A DNA stretch of 25,942 nt from DATJQF01 sp035505995 (GTDB lineage: Bacteria > Bacteroidota > Bacteroidia > Bacteroidales > FEN-979). Of this stretch, positions 1-6,896 are shown piece by piece. Position 1 is the stretch's first letter, and every line of letters starts with the position of its first letter. The DNA lies in the NCBI GenBank assembly GCA_035505995.1, contig DATJQF010000180.1, positions 1-25,942 on the forward strand, written 5' to 3'. The notes below the pieces were generated by a model. It was not told where the DNA came from. It ran no database searches and saw nothing but the letters and a program-made list of their open reading frames with translations. The translations under genes and the position numbers were made by a program.

Positions 1-390
1 AAGCTAATGCCCAATCCAAATTTAGCAAAACCCTAAATATGAACGATGGTTACAGATGAATTAAATTTTTACCAAAGAAAAGCAATAGAAGAAGCGGGAT
101 TGAAATCCCGGAGGTAAATCGTTTCCATTTACTATTTACCATTTACAATTTACCATTGTATTGACCATTGACTATTTTCCATTTTTAATTGGGTGTAAAA
201 AATAGTCAATTGCAAATGGGCAATTGAAAATCCAATTGTCAATAGTAAATGGTAAATAGTAAATGAAAACGATTTACCTCCGGGATTTCAATCCCGCTTC
301 TTCTATTGCTTCACTTTGGTAAAAATTTAATTCATCTGTAACCATGGTTCATATTTAGGGTTTTGCTAAATTTGGATTGGGCATTAGCTT
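1..390. repeat. Large imperfect palindrome (about 150-bp arms)
   Basis: Bases 1-150 are the reverse complement of 241-390 with only five mismatches (left positions 45, 78, 79, 125 and 147). Pairing decays inward between about 151 and 170, leaving an AT-rich loop. Each arm also contains its own small hairpin with a CGGGAT/ATCCCG stem (about 95-110 and 281-296). The inner ends carry degenerate ATTTACC/GGTAAAT-like short-period sequence. No open frame or transposase is seen. The arm begins at the first base of the window, so the repeat may extend further upstream. It could be a MITE-like element, a cruciform-forming locus or, less likely given the mismatches, an assembly fold-back. Bases 391-475 hold nothing I can name. 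Confidence 0.9.
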
Positions 391-475
391 TTGGTAGCCT
401 GCATCCTGCCCATTTGCAGATACGGGCTTGATGCAATACCCCGAATTTTCAAAGTGAAAATATATACGAGCAACA

Positions 476-763
476 ATGAAAAAGACCCTGTTAACCGGAT
501 TAATCCTGTCGGTGGGAATTAATCTCAACGCCTTCGCCTCCGCCGGATCCGCGAGGGATGGATTCCTGTTTTCTGTAGTGCTGGTGGGACTTCTCGCCGC
601 ACTCGGCGCGTTGCTGATGGGAATTGATTACCTGAAAAGGAACGGCAGGCGAATGTTACGGTATGCATATAAATATCTGAGGGGAAGGATCGTCACCCTG
701 CGTGTGTGGATTAACCGGATGCGATGTGCGGTGAGCCATGGAAGATATGCGATGAGCGAATAG
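476..763 (+). CDS. Small membrane protein of unknown function
   Basis: This 95-residue protein is not one I recognise. It starts with a signal-peptide-like segment (KK, then a hydrophobic stretch ending ANA-like at NAFASA, about residues 1-24). A second hydrophobic segment follows (about 29-50), and then a strongly basic tail rich in Arg and Lys (about 54-83). This suggests a small inner-membrane protein with a cytoplasmic basic tail, or an exported single-pass protein. The ATG at 476 is the natural start; no clear promoter box or ribosome-binding site was found before it. The RDD gene follows 30 bases later on the same strand, so the two may be co-transcribed. The role is unknown. Confidence 0.55.
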   Translation: MKKTLLTGLILSVGINLNAFASAGSARDGFLFSVVLVGLLAALGALLMGIDYLKRNGRRMLRYAYKYLRGRIVTLRVWINRMRCAVSHGRYAMSE

Positions 764-793
764 CAATGAATAAAACATAAATTCTAAACAGGA

Positions 794-1339
794 ATGAAGT
801 ATACTCCAAGAAACGAATACTACCGTGACCGGGAATTACTGCTGGCCCCGATCGGGAGACGATTCACCGCCTTCCTCATCGACTGGATCATTCTCATCCT
901 GGTTTATTTCGGCCTGATCATTCTGTTCGCCTGCTTCAACATGAATCTCACGACGCTGAACGTCCATAGCATGTTCGACGTGGAAATCGTGATGACCAAT
1001 ACCCCCGCATTCGTTATTACCATACTGAAGATCTTCCTGGGGCTGCTGCCGGTCCTTTATTTTACGCTCTGGTTCCGGGGCCGCAGGGGACAGACCCCGG
1101 GGAAATTCCTTGTGCGGATCAGGGTCATTTCCCTGTACCACGAACGGATCGGGCTGTGGCACAGCATCGAGCGGAGCCTGGGCTATTTTGCCTCGGCGCT
1201 GGAATTCGGGTTCGGGTTTATCCAGGCCTTCTGGAACGCCAACCGGATGTCATTGCACGATAAGATCGGGGAAACAGTGGTGGTAAGGATCCCAAGAGCG
1301 AACAAGAATGTTGAAGTAAATCAAAACGCCGGAACATGA
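794..1339 (+). CDS. RDD family membrane protein
   Basis: The protein has 181 residues. The N-terminal RRFTAFLID segment (residues 22-30) gives the Arg and Asp of the RDD signature at the mouth of the first membrane helix (about 27-48). A second helix lies at about 72-94, followed by the GQTPGK loop (99-104), which is typical of the family. The conserved SLHDKIGET (153-161) near the C terminus supplies the last Asp. RDD proteins are integral membrane proteins, and some have been linked to ion transport; this one cannot be assigned a substrate. Its stop overlaps the ATG of the next gene (ATGA), indicating translational coupling with the DUF4919-like protein. Confidence 0.85.
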   Translation: MKYTPRNEYYRDRELLLAPIGRRFTAFLIDWIILILVYFGLIILFACFNMNLTTLNVHSMFDVEIVMTNTPAFVITILKIFLGLLPVLYFTLWFRGRRGQTPGKFLVRIRVISLYHERIGLWHSIERSLGYFASALEFGFGFIQAFWNANRMSLHDKIGETVVVRIPRANKNVEVNQNAGT

Positions 1340-1989
1340 GGAAATTATTATACTTTCTCGGATCCCTTTTCCTGTCGTTGACCTGGATCGCCGGTCATTC
1401 CCAGACTCAAATTGTAATCCCCGGATTTAAAGATAAATATTGCGACTATGTGAAAAAGCTGGAAGCAGGGCAGACGGACATCGATTACCGGGATTTCCGG
1501 TACAGCTTCATCGACAGCGAGCAATTCAAAATAGCCTCCGCGAAGTCATCGCTGCTCGACAGTCTTGAGAAAAAGATGTTCTCCCTCATGAACCAGGCCG
1601 ATTACCCGGAGATCATCCGGATCGCCAAAGCCATGCTCAGCATCGATTATACTTCCCTGATCGCGCACAAGATCCTGCGGCAGACCTTACAGCTCATAGG
1701 GGATACGGCGAATGCCCGGAAATACAAGACGATCCAGTTCGGGTTGCTCAACTCGATCGTCCGGAACGGAAACGGGAAAACCTGTGCGACGGCCTGGCCC
1801 GTCATCCAGCTCAGTGAGGAGTACTTCATCCTGCGGATGCTGGGAGCCGTATTGAAGAGGCAAAGCCTTGAACAGACAGGAGGATTTTGCGATAAAATGG
1901 AGGTCACCACGAATGAAGGCGATAAAACCTTCTATTTTGAGGTCACCAAAGTATTTGAAGGGTATAGGAAACTGGGACGTAAAGAGTAA
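1336..1989 (+). CDS. DUF4919-like exported protein
   Basis: The 217-residue protein has a signal peptide (about 1-23, ending GHSQ). Its body resembles DUF4919 proteins of Bacteroidota: an opening YCDYVKKLEAG segment, an IDYRDFRYSFID segment, and a helical middle part that resembles a TPR-like solenoid (about 70-130). The function of the family is unknown. It overlaps the RDD gene by four bases, so the two probably act together at the envelope. The family assignment rests on pattern memory only. No transcription terminator is seen after it; the downstream gap is an octamer array. Confidence 0.65.
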   Translation: MRKLLYFLGSLFLSLTWIAGHSQTQIVIPGFKDKYCDYVKKLEAGQTDIDYRDFRYSFIDSEQFKIASAKSSLLDSLEKKMFSLMNQADYPEIIRIAKAMLSIDYTSLIAHKILRQTLQLIGDTANARKYKTIQFGLLNSIVRNGNGKTCATAWPVIQLSEEYFILRMLGAVLKRQSLEQTGGFCDKMEVTTNEGDKTFYFEVTKVFEGYRKLGRKE

Positions 1990-2065
1990 AAGCTGAAAGC
2001 TTCGATTATTATGTGCAGCCAAATGCCCGATCAGGACCAGATCTCAATCTTGAATACACAACGCG

Positions 2066-2244
2066 TAACCCCTAACCCCTAAACTCATAAACCCCTAAAC
2101 CCCTAAAACCCTAAACCCTTAAACCCTAAACCCTTAAACCCTTAAACCCTTAAACCCTTAAACTCTTAAACTCTTAAACCCCTAAACTCTTAAACCCCTA
2201 AACCCCTAAACCCTTAAACCCTTAAACCCTAAACCCCTAAACTA
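2066..2244. repeat. Array of about 23 TAAACCCY octamers (telomere-like)
   Basis: The segment is a run of about 23 units, mostly 8 bp, of the form TAAAC(C/T)C(C/T). There are occasional 7-bp units (for example at 2120, 2223 and 2238). Both ends are degenerate: TAACCCC twice at 2066-2079 and TAAACTA at 2238-2244. The minus strand reads as GGGTTTA-type repeats, chemically similar to plant-type telomere DNA and able in principle to form G-quadruplexes. It fills most of the gap between the DUF4919-like gene and the small lipoprotein gene. No open frame or known element is associated with it. Confidence 0.93.
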
Positions 2245-2280
2245 ATAATATCCGCTTCCACACTCCTACAGAAAGAACCC

Positions 2281-2661
2281 ATGAAAAAACTATTCCTGTT
2301 CGTTTGCCTGGTCGCCCTGATCGGTTGCGAGAAAAACGATGACTCTTCGAATTATAACATACACCTTGCGGGGATCACCGGGAAATACTCCGGCATTTAT
2401 GTTTTTACCAATCTGGATAATCCTCCCCCCGATACCTCTTACGTTACGGTTGATGTGAAGATGGGCGGCAATCCAAATGAGATTGTGCTTTATTTGAGTG
2501 CCAGCGAAGCCTATTACTTTGAGTACCGCGACAGCGTTTTTGTGTCGACGATCGAATACCACCCTCCCACACTGAGCTTTTCTCACGACAGTCTCCACTA
2601 TTTCCGCCAGCCGGGTCTCGGGCCGGCGTATGAGATCTGCGAGTGCAAGAAAGTGGATTGA
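2281..2661 (+). CDS. Small lipoprotein of unknown function
   Basis: This 126-residue protein has a clear lipoprotein signal: KK, a hydrophobic stretch, and lipobox LIGC with Cys16. An Asp/Asn/Ser-rich linker follows (EKNDDSSN), as is common for Bacteroidota lipoproteins. The remainder (about 30-120) is rich in Tyr, Val, Ser and Asp and looks like a small beta-sandwich, including a GKYSGIYVF segment like those in proteins built of repeated beta strands. No catalytic motif is visible and I do not recognise the family. It stands alone after the octamer array and ends 58 bases before the stop of the convergent dehydrogenase gene. Confidence 0.7.
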   Translation: MKKLFLFVCLVALIGCEKNDDSSNYNIHLAGITGKYSGIYVFTNLDNPPPDTSYVTVDVKMGGNPNEIVLYLSASEAYYFEYRDSVFVSTIEYHPPTLSFSHDSLHYFRQPGLGPAYEICECKKVD

Positions 2662-2719
2662 TCAGTTCACCACGTCACCAGCCCCGCCCGTTCCATCCAA
2701 CCCGCCCTTTCCACCAGCT

Positions 2720-3838
2720 TCACTTATAGTATATTCTGTATACTTTTCCCGCAAAATCATCCGACACCAGCAGCGAGCCATCGGGCATCACCAGCACATC
2801 GTCGGGCCGTCCCCAGTTGTCCTGTCCCTGCAACCAGCCGGAGGCGAACACTTCCTCCCCCTGCGCTTTCCCATTCTTCACGGGAACAAAAACCACCCGG
2901 TACCCGATCTTGCTGGCGCGGTTCCAGGAGCCGTGCTCGGCGATGAAGATCCCTCCCCGGTACTTTTCAGGGAACATCATTCCCGTGTAGAACCGCATGC
3001 CCAGCGACGCCACATGGGCCGGCAGGCAAAGCTGCGGTTTCGTCCAGGTGAAATCCTGCGGCCGCTTGTCCCAGAATTCCGGGTCTTTGATATCATTACC
3101 ATGAACAAAGGGGAACCCGAAGTGTTCGCCGTCCCGGTCCAGCTCGTTCAGTTCGTCGGGCGGGACATCGTCGCCCAGCATATCCCGGCCGTTGTCGGTG
3201 AACCACAGGTGCCCGGTCTCCGGATCCCAGTCGAAACCGACTGTGTTCCTCACCCCGCTGGCGATGATCTCCAGACCGCTCCCGTCCCGGTTGATCCGGG
3301 TGATGGAGGCATACAACGGGTCGTCCTTCAGGCACACGTTGCACGGCGCACCCACCGGGACATACAGCTTTCCGTCGGGACCGAACCTGATGAATTTCCA
3401 GCCGTGCCAGGTGTCGGTGGGATATTTATCATAGATGACCAACGGGTGCTGAGGTCCCTCCAGGTGTTTCAGGATATCCGGGTATTTCAGGATCTTCGAC
3501 ACCGCCGAAACATACAGGTCGCCCTTGTAATAATCCACCCCCGCCGGCATCTGCAACCCGTGATCCAGCACGATCACTTTCTTCGATTTTGTAACCGCGT
3601 AAATGTCTCCTTTCTCCCGCGAACCCACGAACAGCGTCCCGTCCTCCGCCAGCGCCATGGCCCGCGCATTCGGAACATTCGCATAAACTTCGATATGAAA
3701 CCCCGGCGGCAGCCGGATCTTCTCCAGGTAAGCGGGGGAAGAATATGCCTGTTCCTTCTGCTTCGGATTTTGTGCGCTGACACCGGCAACAGATCCGGCA
3801 ATAACCAGGACTGTCAAAATAGGCTTAAAGATTTCCAT
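2720..3838 (-). CDS. Sorbosone/glucose dehydrogenase-family beta-propeller protein
   Basis: The 372-residue protein has a signal peptide (about 1-23) and a predicted periplasmic location. It shows the repeated blades of the GSDH/sorbosone dehydrogenase family. Recognisable segments are LPPGFHIEVYA near 43-53, WHGWKFIRFGPDGKLYVPVGAPCNVC in the middle, TDNGRD with DDELNEL-like residues, AEHGSWNR, and the closing GRPDDVLVMPDG plus SDDFAGKVYRI. Family members oxidise sugars or sugar-like substrates, often with PQQ; the actual substrate and cofactor cannot be told here. No cytochrome c CXXCH motif is present, so the electron acceptor must be a separate protein. Its promoter box lies at 3855-3862, giving a very short leader. 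Confidence 0.88.
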   Translation of the reverse strand: MEIFKPILTVLVIAGSVAGVSAQNPKQKEQAYSSPAYLEKIRLPPGFHIEVYANVPNARAMALAEDGTLFVGSREKGDIYAVTKSKKVIVLDHGLQMPAGVDYYKGDLYVSAVSKILKYPDILKHLEGPQHPLVIYDKYPTDTWHGWKFIRFGPDGKLYVPVGAPCNVCLKDDPLYASITRINRDGSGLEIIASGVRNTVGFDWDPETGHLWFTDNGRDMLGDDVPPDELNELDRDGEHFGFPFVHGNDIKDPEFWDKRPQDFTWTKPQLCLPAHVASLGMRFYTGMMFPEKYRGGIFIAEHGSWNRASKIGYRVVFVPVKNGKAQGEEVFASGWLQGQDNWGRPDDVLVMPDGSLLVSDDFAGKVYRIYYK

Positions 3839-3854
3839 TCCGGATTATTTTATT

Positions 3855-3862
3855 CTAAGATA
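3855..3862 (-). promoter_or_regulatory. Bacteroidota -7 box, TATCTTAG
   Basis: Read on the minus strand, the octamer matches TAnnTTTG at all but one fixed position and lies 17 bases before the dehydrogenase ATG. No convincing TTTG -33 element is visible upstream, so this is a moderate call. Confidence 0.45.
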
Positions 3863-3890
3863 CAACGAAATCCGGCGTTGAGGGCATTGT

Positions 3891-4120
3891 GGTAATTAAT
3901 GGTAACTTAAGGTAATTAAAGGTAATTAAAGGTAACTAAAGGTAATTAAAGGTCATTAAAGGTAATTAAAGGTAACTAAAGGTAACTAAAGGTAACTAAG
4001 GGTAATTAGAGGTCATTATGGGTCATTATGGGTCATTATGGGTGACTTCCGGTGACTTTTTGGTGACTCTTGGTGACTTTTGGTGACTCTTGGTGACTTT
4101 TGGTGACTCTTGGTGCCTTA
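3891..4120. repeat. Array of 23 decamers, GGTNANTNNN type
   Basis: Twenty-three consecutive 10-bp units fill the gap between the divergent dehydrogenase and SRPBCC genes. Units drift gradually along the array: GGTAATTAAA and GGTAACTAAA to about 4010, then GGTCATTATG three times (4011-4040), then GGTGACTTTT and GGTGACTCTT alternating to the end. One single-base slip occurs at about 4061. The GGT core is held at a near-helical 10-bp period throughout. No open frame of its own is present. Together with 3839-3890 and 4121-4160 this is the whole non-coding content of the interval. Confidence 0.95.
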
Positions 4121-4126
4121 TACCTG

Positions 4127-4134
4127 TATCTTTG
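4127..4134 (+). promoter_or_regulatory. Bacteroidota -7 box, TATCTTTG
   Basis: An exact TAnnTTTG match lies 26 bases before the ATG of the SRPBCC gene and directly after the decamer array. TTG trinucleotides occur in the last array units, but their spacing (about 14 or 24 bases) is not the usual 19-21, so the -33 element is unclear. Confidence 0.6.
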
Positions 4135-4160
4135 TTCAACAATCCTCAAAAGCATAAGCC

Positions 4161-4619
4161 ATGGCACCCAAAAAATATACCCTATTCGCAAAAGGAAACC
4201 CGGTCATTGTGGAAGTGAACCTTGCCGCCACCCCCGATGCCGTCTGGAAAGCGATCACGGATCCTGGACAGATGAAGCAATGGTATTTCAACGAACTGGA
4301 AGATTTCAGTCCCGTCGTAGGATTTTCGACCCGGGTGACCGTGCATTTTGAGGACAAGGTATATCTCCACGAATGGAAGGTGACCGAGGTGGTCCCTGGG
4401 AACAAGCTCTCCTATGGCTGGCGTTACCCGGACGAGCCGGGCGATTCCCTGGTGACCTTTGAGCTTTTTCCGGAAAAGGAACAGGTCAGGCTGAAGCTTA
4501 CCCATGCCGGGATTGAGTCGTTCCCCCAGGAGAAGCCCGATTTCAGAAGGGACAGCTTCACCGAAGGCTGGACGGAGCTGCTGGGGAAGAACCTGAAAGA
4601 ATTCCTTGAAAAACACTGA
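4161..4619 (+). CDS. SRPBCC / AHSA1-domain protein
   Basis: The 152-residue protein matches the Activator of Hsp90 ATPase homolog 1-like (AHSA1) branch of the START-like SRPBCC fold. Signatures are the VNLAATPDAVWKAITDP opening (about 14-30), the QMKQWYFNE segment, WKVTEVVPGNKLSYGW in the middle, and the C-terminal helix FTEGWTELLGKNLKEFLEKH. There is no signal peptide, so it is cytoplasmic. Bacterial members bind hydrophobic ligands and are rarely characterised; the ligand cannot be inferred here. It is likely co-transcribed with the DNA glycosylase-family gene 21 bases downstream, from the promoter at 4127-4134. Confidence 0.88.
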   Translation: MAPKKYTLFAKGNPVIVEVNLAATPDAVWKAITDPGQMKQWYFNELEDFSPVVGFSTRVTVHFEDKVYLHEWKVTEVVPGNKLSYGWRYPDEPGDSLVTFELFPEKEQVRLKLTHAGIESFPQEKPDFRRDSFTEGWTELLGKNLKEFLEKH

Positions 4620-4640
4620 ACGTCCCGGATTGCTCCTGAC

Positions 4641-5069
4641 ATGAGGATCTGGTCGCTCCATCCTGAATATCTCGATGCCAAAGGGCTGACGGCGCTCTGG
4701 CGGGAAGCGCTGCTGGCCAGGAAAGTCCTGGAAGGGAAAACGGCCGGCTATAAGCATCATCCGCAGTTGATGCGATTCATAACTGCACCCGATCCGGTGG
4801 GCGCAATCAATCGGTACCTTCACGAAGTGTATGCAGAGGCCCTCAGGAGAAGCTACCGGTTTGATGCTGAAAAGCTGGTAACAAATAGGGGGAAGCTTAC
4901 TATTCCGGTGACCCGGGGCCAACTGAAATTCGAAGCCGGGCACCTGCTGCGTAAGCTCCGGACCAGGGATAAGGAACGGTATCTGGCACTGAAGAAGTTA
5001 ACTACCTTCAGGCCTCATCCGGTGTTCAGGGTGATAACCGGCGGCATCGAAAGTTGGGAGAAGATCTGA
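4641..5069 (+). CDS. Pyrimidine-dimer DNA glycosylase family protein
   Basis: The 142-residue protein fits the Pyr_excise family (T4 endonuclease V-like, PF03013 type). It shows the MRIWSLHPEYLD opening, LWREALLARKVL (Arg21-Glu22, aligning with T4 Arg22-Glu23), GKTAGYKHHPQLMRF (about 33-47), and a helical INRYLHEVYAEALRRSYRFD segment. T4 endonuclease V uses the alpha-amine of Thr2, exposed after Met removal, as its Schiff-base nucleophile. Here Arg is residue 2, so Met1 would be retained and falls at the aligned position. The predicted role is incision at UV-induced cyclobutane dimers, but many family members are untested. It follows the SRPBCC gene closely. Confidence 0.82.
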   Translation: MRIWSLHPEYLDAKGLTALWREALLARKVLEGKTAGYKHHPQLMRFITAPDPVGAINRYLHEVYAEALRRSYRFDAEKLVTNRGKLTIPVTRGQLKFEAGHLLRKLRTRDKERYLALKKLTTFRPHPVFRVITGGIESWEKI

Positions 5070-5082
5070 CCGATAATAATTC

Positions 5083-5090
5083 TACCTTTG
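5083..5090 (+). promoter_or_regulatory. Bacteroidota -7 box, TACCTTTG, near-leaderless
   Basis: The exact TAnnTTTG match ends only six bases before the ATG at 5097. Transcription would start at or next to the start codon, leaving no room for a ribosome-binding site. An in-frame TTG at 5088 lies inside the box and is rejected as a start. Confidence 0.6.
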
Positions 5091-5096
5091 GCAGGA

Positions 5097-6725
5097 ATGC
5101 CGCAAAAAGGAAATAAATATACTTCCCTGCTCCTGATATCCGGGATCCTTATTCTCACTTTCTTTCTCTACCGTAATTCGCTGAACAACCAGGTCCTCCA
5201 TTTCGACGATACGGAGTATTTCACGATCCATCCCGAAGTGACGCATCTCACCTGGCAGAGCCTGCCGAAGTTCTTCACCTCCTATTACCTGGTCATGTAC
5301 CAGCCCCTGCCGGTGCTGACCCTCTCCCTGAATTACCACTTCACCGGGACCGATCCCGTTCCGTTCCACCTGGTGAACCTGCTCTTTCACCTGGTGAATA
5401 TCCTGCTGGTGTACCGGCTGGCCACGCTGCTGTTCGGCAAAAAAGGAATGGCGCTGGCGATCGCACTGGTCTTTGCCATCCACCCGATGAACGTGGAAGC
5501 CGTCTCCTGGATCTCAGCCCGCAGCAGCGGGATGTACACGATGTTCTACCTGCTGGCGCTGATCTTCTACGTACGCTATATTCGGAAAGATTTGAAAACA
5601 GGGCAGCTCCTTCTTTCGTTCCTGTTTTTCGTACTGGCACTCTTCTCAAAATCCCAGGCTATTACCCTTCCCCTGGTGCTGATCCTGGTGGATTATTTTT
5701 ACCGGCGGAATTTAATCTCTCCCCGGGTGATCCTCGAGAAAATTCCTTTCCTGATCCTCAGCGCGGTTTTCGGATGGATCGCACTTCACAACCCGGCATC
5801 CGCGGAAATAGCCTCTAAAGGGATGCTCGCCACCTATTCGCCGGTGGACGATCTTTTCATGGTCTGCTTTTCCTTCGCGTTTTACCTGGTTAAATTCTTT
5901 ATCCCGCTCGGGCTGAATGCGGCTTATGTATATCCTCCCGTGGACAAGGGCTTCCTGCCGCTCTGGTATTACCTTTCTCCCGTTCTTCTGGCAGCGGTTG
6001 GTTACCTGGTTTACCGCTTCCGGGACCGGCGGTTCTTTGTTTTCGGGATCCTTTTCTTCTTCCTGACCATATTCATCAATATCCAGGTGATCCCTTCCCG
6101 GCTGGTGATCGTGGCCGACCGTTATGCATATGTACCGTACCTCGGGTTGCTGTTCCTCCTGATGCCGCTGGCGGACGAATGGAGGACAGAAAGACCTTAT
6201 CAATGGAAGAAAATTCAGGGTTGGATCTATGCCGTTTGCCTGTTTTACCTTGTCTTTTTTTCAGCATCCGTCGTGATAAGAAATGAAACCTGGAACAATG
6301 ATTATGTTTTTATGTCGGACCTGATCAGCAAGAATCCTGACGTTCCATACCTGTACCGGGCCTATGGCACCCGGGGGAACTGGCTGAAAAACCAGGGGCG
6401 GTACGAAGAAGCGCTGCAGGATTATTCCCAGGCGATCCGGCTGAAGCCCGATAATGCCGTTGTGTACGCCAACCGGGCCCTGCTCTATTTCCAGAACCAG
6501 GATTTTAAGTCAGTGATCTCGGATGCCGACAAGGCGGAGGCGCTCAATTACAGATCATCGGCGTTATACCAGATCCGGGCGATCTCGAAATTTTACCGCC
6601 AGGATTTCCGGGGAGCATTGCAGGATTGCGATGCCGGACTGAAGCTTGATCCCACCTGGGCGGACGGCAGGAATATCAGAACCATCATTCTCGATTCACT
6701 GAACCGCTCTCAGGCCGGGCATTGA
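5097..6725 (+). CDS. TMTC/ArnT-like membrane glycosyltransferase with C-terminal TPRs
   Basis: The 542-residue protein opens with a membrane helix (about 8-24), then a lumenal/periplasmic loop with HFDDTEYF (Asp37-Asp38). That resembles the acidic motif of GT-C fold protein O-mannosyltransferases and TMTC-like proteins. About ten further helices follow to about residue 395; the loop HPMNVEAVSWISARSS is characteristic of the TMTC-like group. About three TPRs occupy the C terminus (about 420-525: GRYEEALQDYSQAI, QDFKSVISDAD, QDFRGALQDCD). It is predicted to use a lipid-linked sugar donor to glycosylate a protein or glycan at the envelope; donor and acceptor are unknown. The start is ATG 5097, next to the promoter at 5083-5090. 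Confidence 0.82.
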   Translation: MPQKGNKYTSLLLISGILILTFFLYRNSLNNQVLHFDDTEYFTIHPEVTHLTWQSLPKFFTSYYLVMYQPLPVLTLSLNYHFTGTDPVPFHLVNLLFHLVNILLVYRLATLLFGKKGMALAIALVFAIHPMNVEAVSWISARSSGMYTMFYLLALIFYVRYIRKDLKTGQLLLSFLFFVLALFSKSQAITLPLVLILVDYFYRRNLISPRVILEKIPFLILSAVFGWIALHNPASAEIASKGMLATYSPVDDLFMVCFSFAFYLVKFFIPLGLNAAYVYPPVDKGFLPLWYYLSPVLLAAVGYLVYRFRDRRFFVFGILFFFLTIFINIQVIPSRLVIVADRYAYVPYLGLLFLLMPLADEWRTERPYQWKKIQGWIYAVCLFYLVFFSASVVIRNETWNNDYVFMSDLISKNPDVPYLYRAYGTRGNWLKNQGRYEEALQDYSQAIRLKPDNAVVYANRALLYFQNQDFKSVISDADKAEALNYRSSALYQIRAISKFYRQDFRGALQDCDAGLKLDPTWADGRNIRTIILDSLNRSQAGH

Positions 6726-6834
6726 TCTAACCATCCTGCACCGGTCGGATTTGTTCAGGAATGGGATGTCCTACGGGTTAAAATTTTCCTATTCATCCGT
6801 TCACGTTAACGAAGGAAGTTTTCGGAACCCAATA

Positions 6835-6860
6835 AAAAAGTCCGCTTGCGCGGACTTTTT
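6835..6860. terminator. Bidirectional rho-independent terminator
   Basis: A perfect stem GTCCGC/GCGGAC with loop TTGC (6840-6855) is flanked by an A run and a T run that extend pairing by five A-T pairs. It sits between the convergent glycosyltransferase and repeat-protein genes and can serve both. Bases 6726-6834 hold nothing else recognisable. Confidence 0.92.
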
Positions 6861-6896
6861 CTTCAGGGTCCCGGCAGGACGCCGGGTTATGGAAGG

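Noticed and set aside
91..125. CRISPR-repeat-like ATTGAAATCCCG sequence
   Set aside because: It occurs only as the two inverted arms of the palindrome, with no direct repeats or spacers.
2066..2244. True telomere of a linear replicon
   Set aside because: The array is internal, unit length is 8 rather than 7, it is degenerate, and normal bacterial genes flank it on both sides.
2630..3895. Open frame of 421 codons on the plus strand
   Set aside because: Antisense to the dehydrogenase-family gene, which has a signal peptide and all family motifs; the shadow protein has no recognisable domain.
5088..5096. TTG start three codons upstream for the glycosyltransferase
   Set aside because: The codon lies within the TACCTTTG promoter box, so it would not be transcribed.
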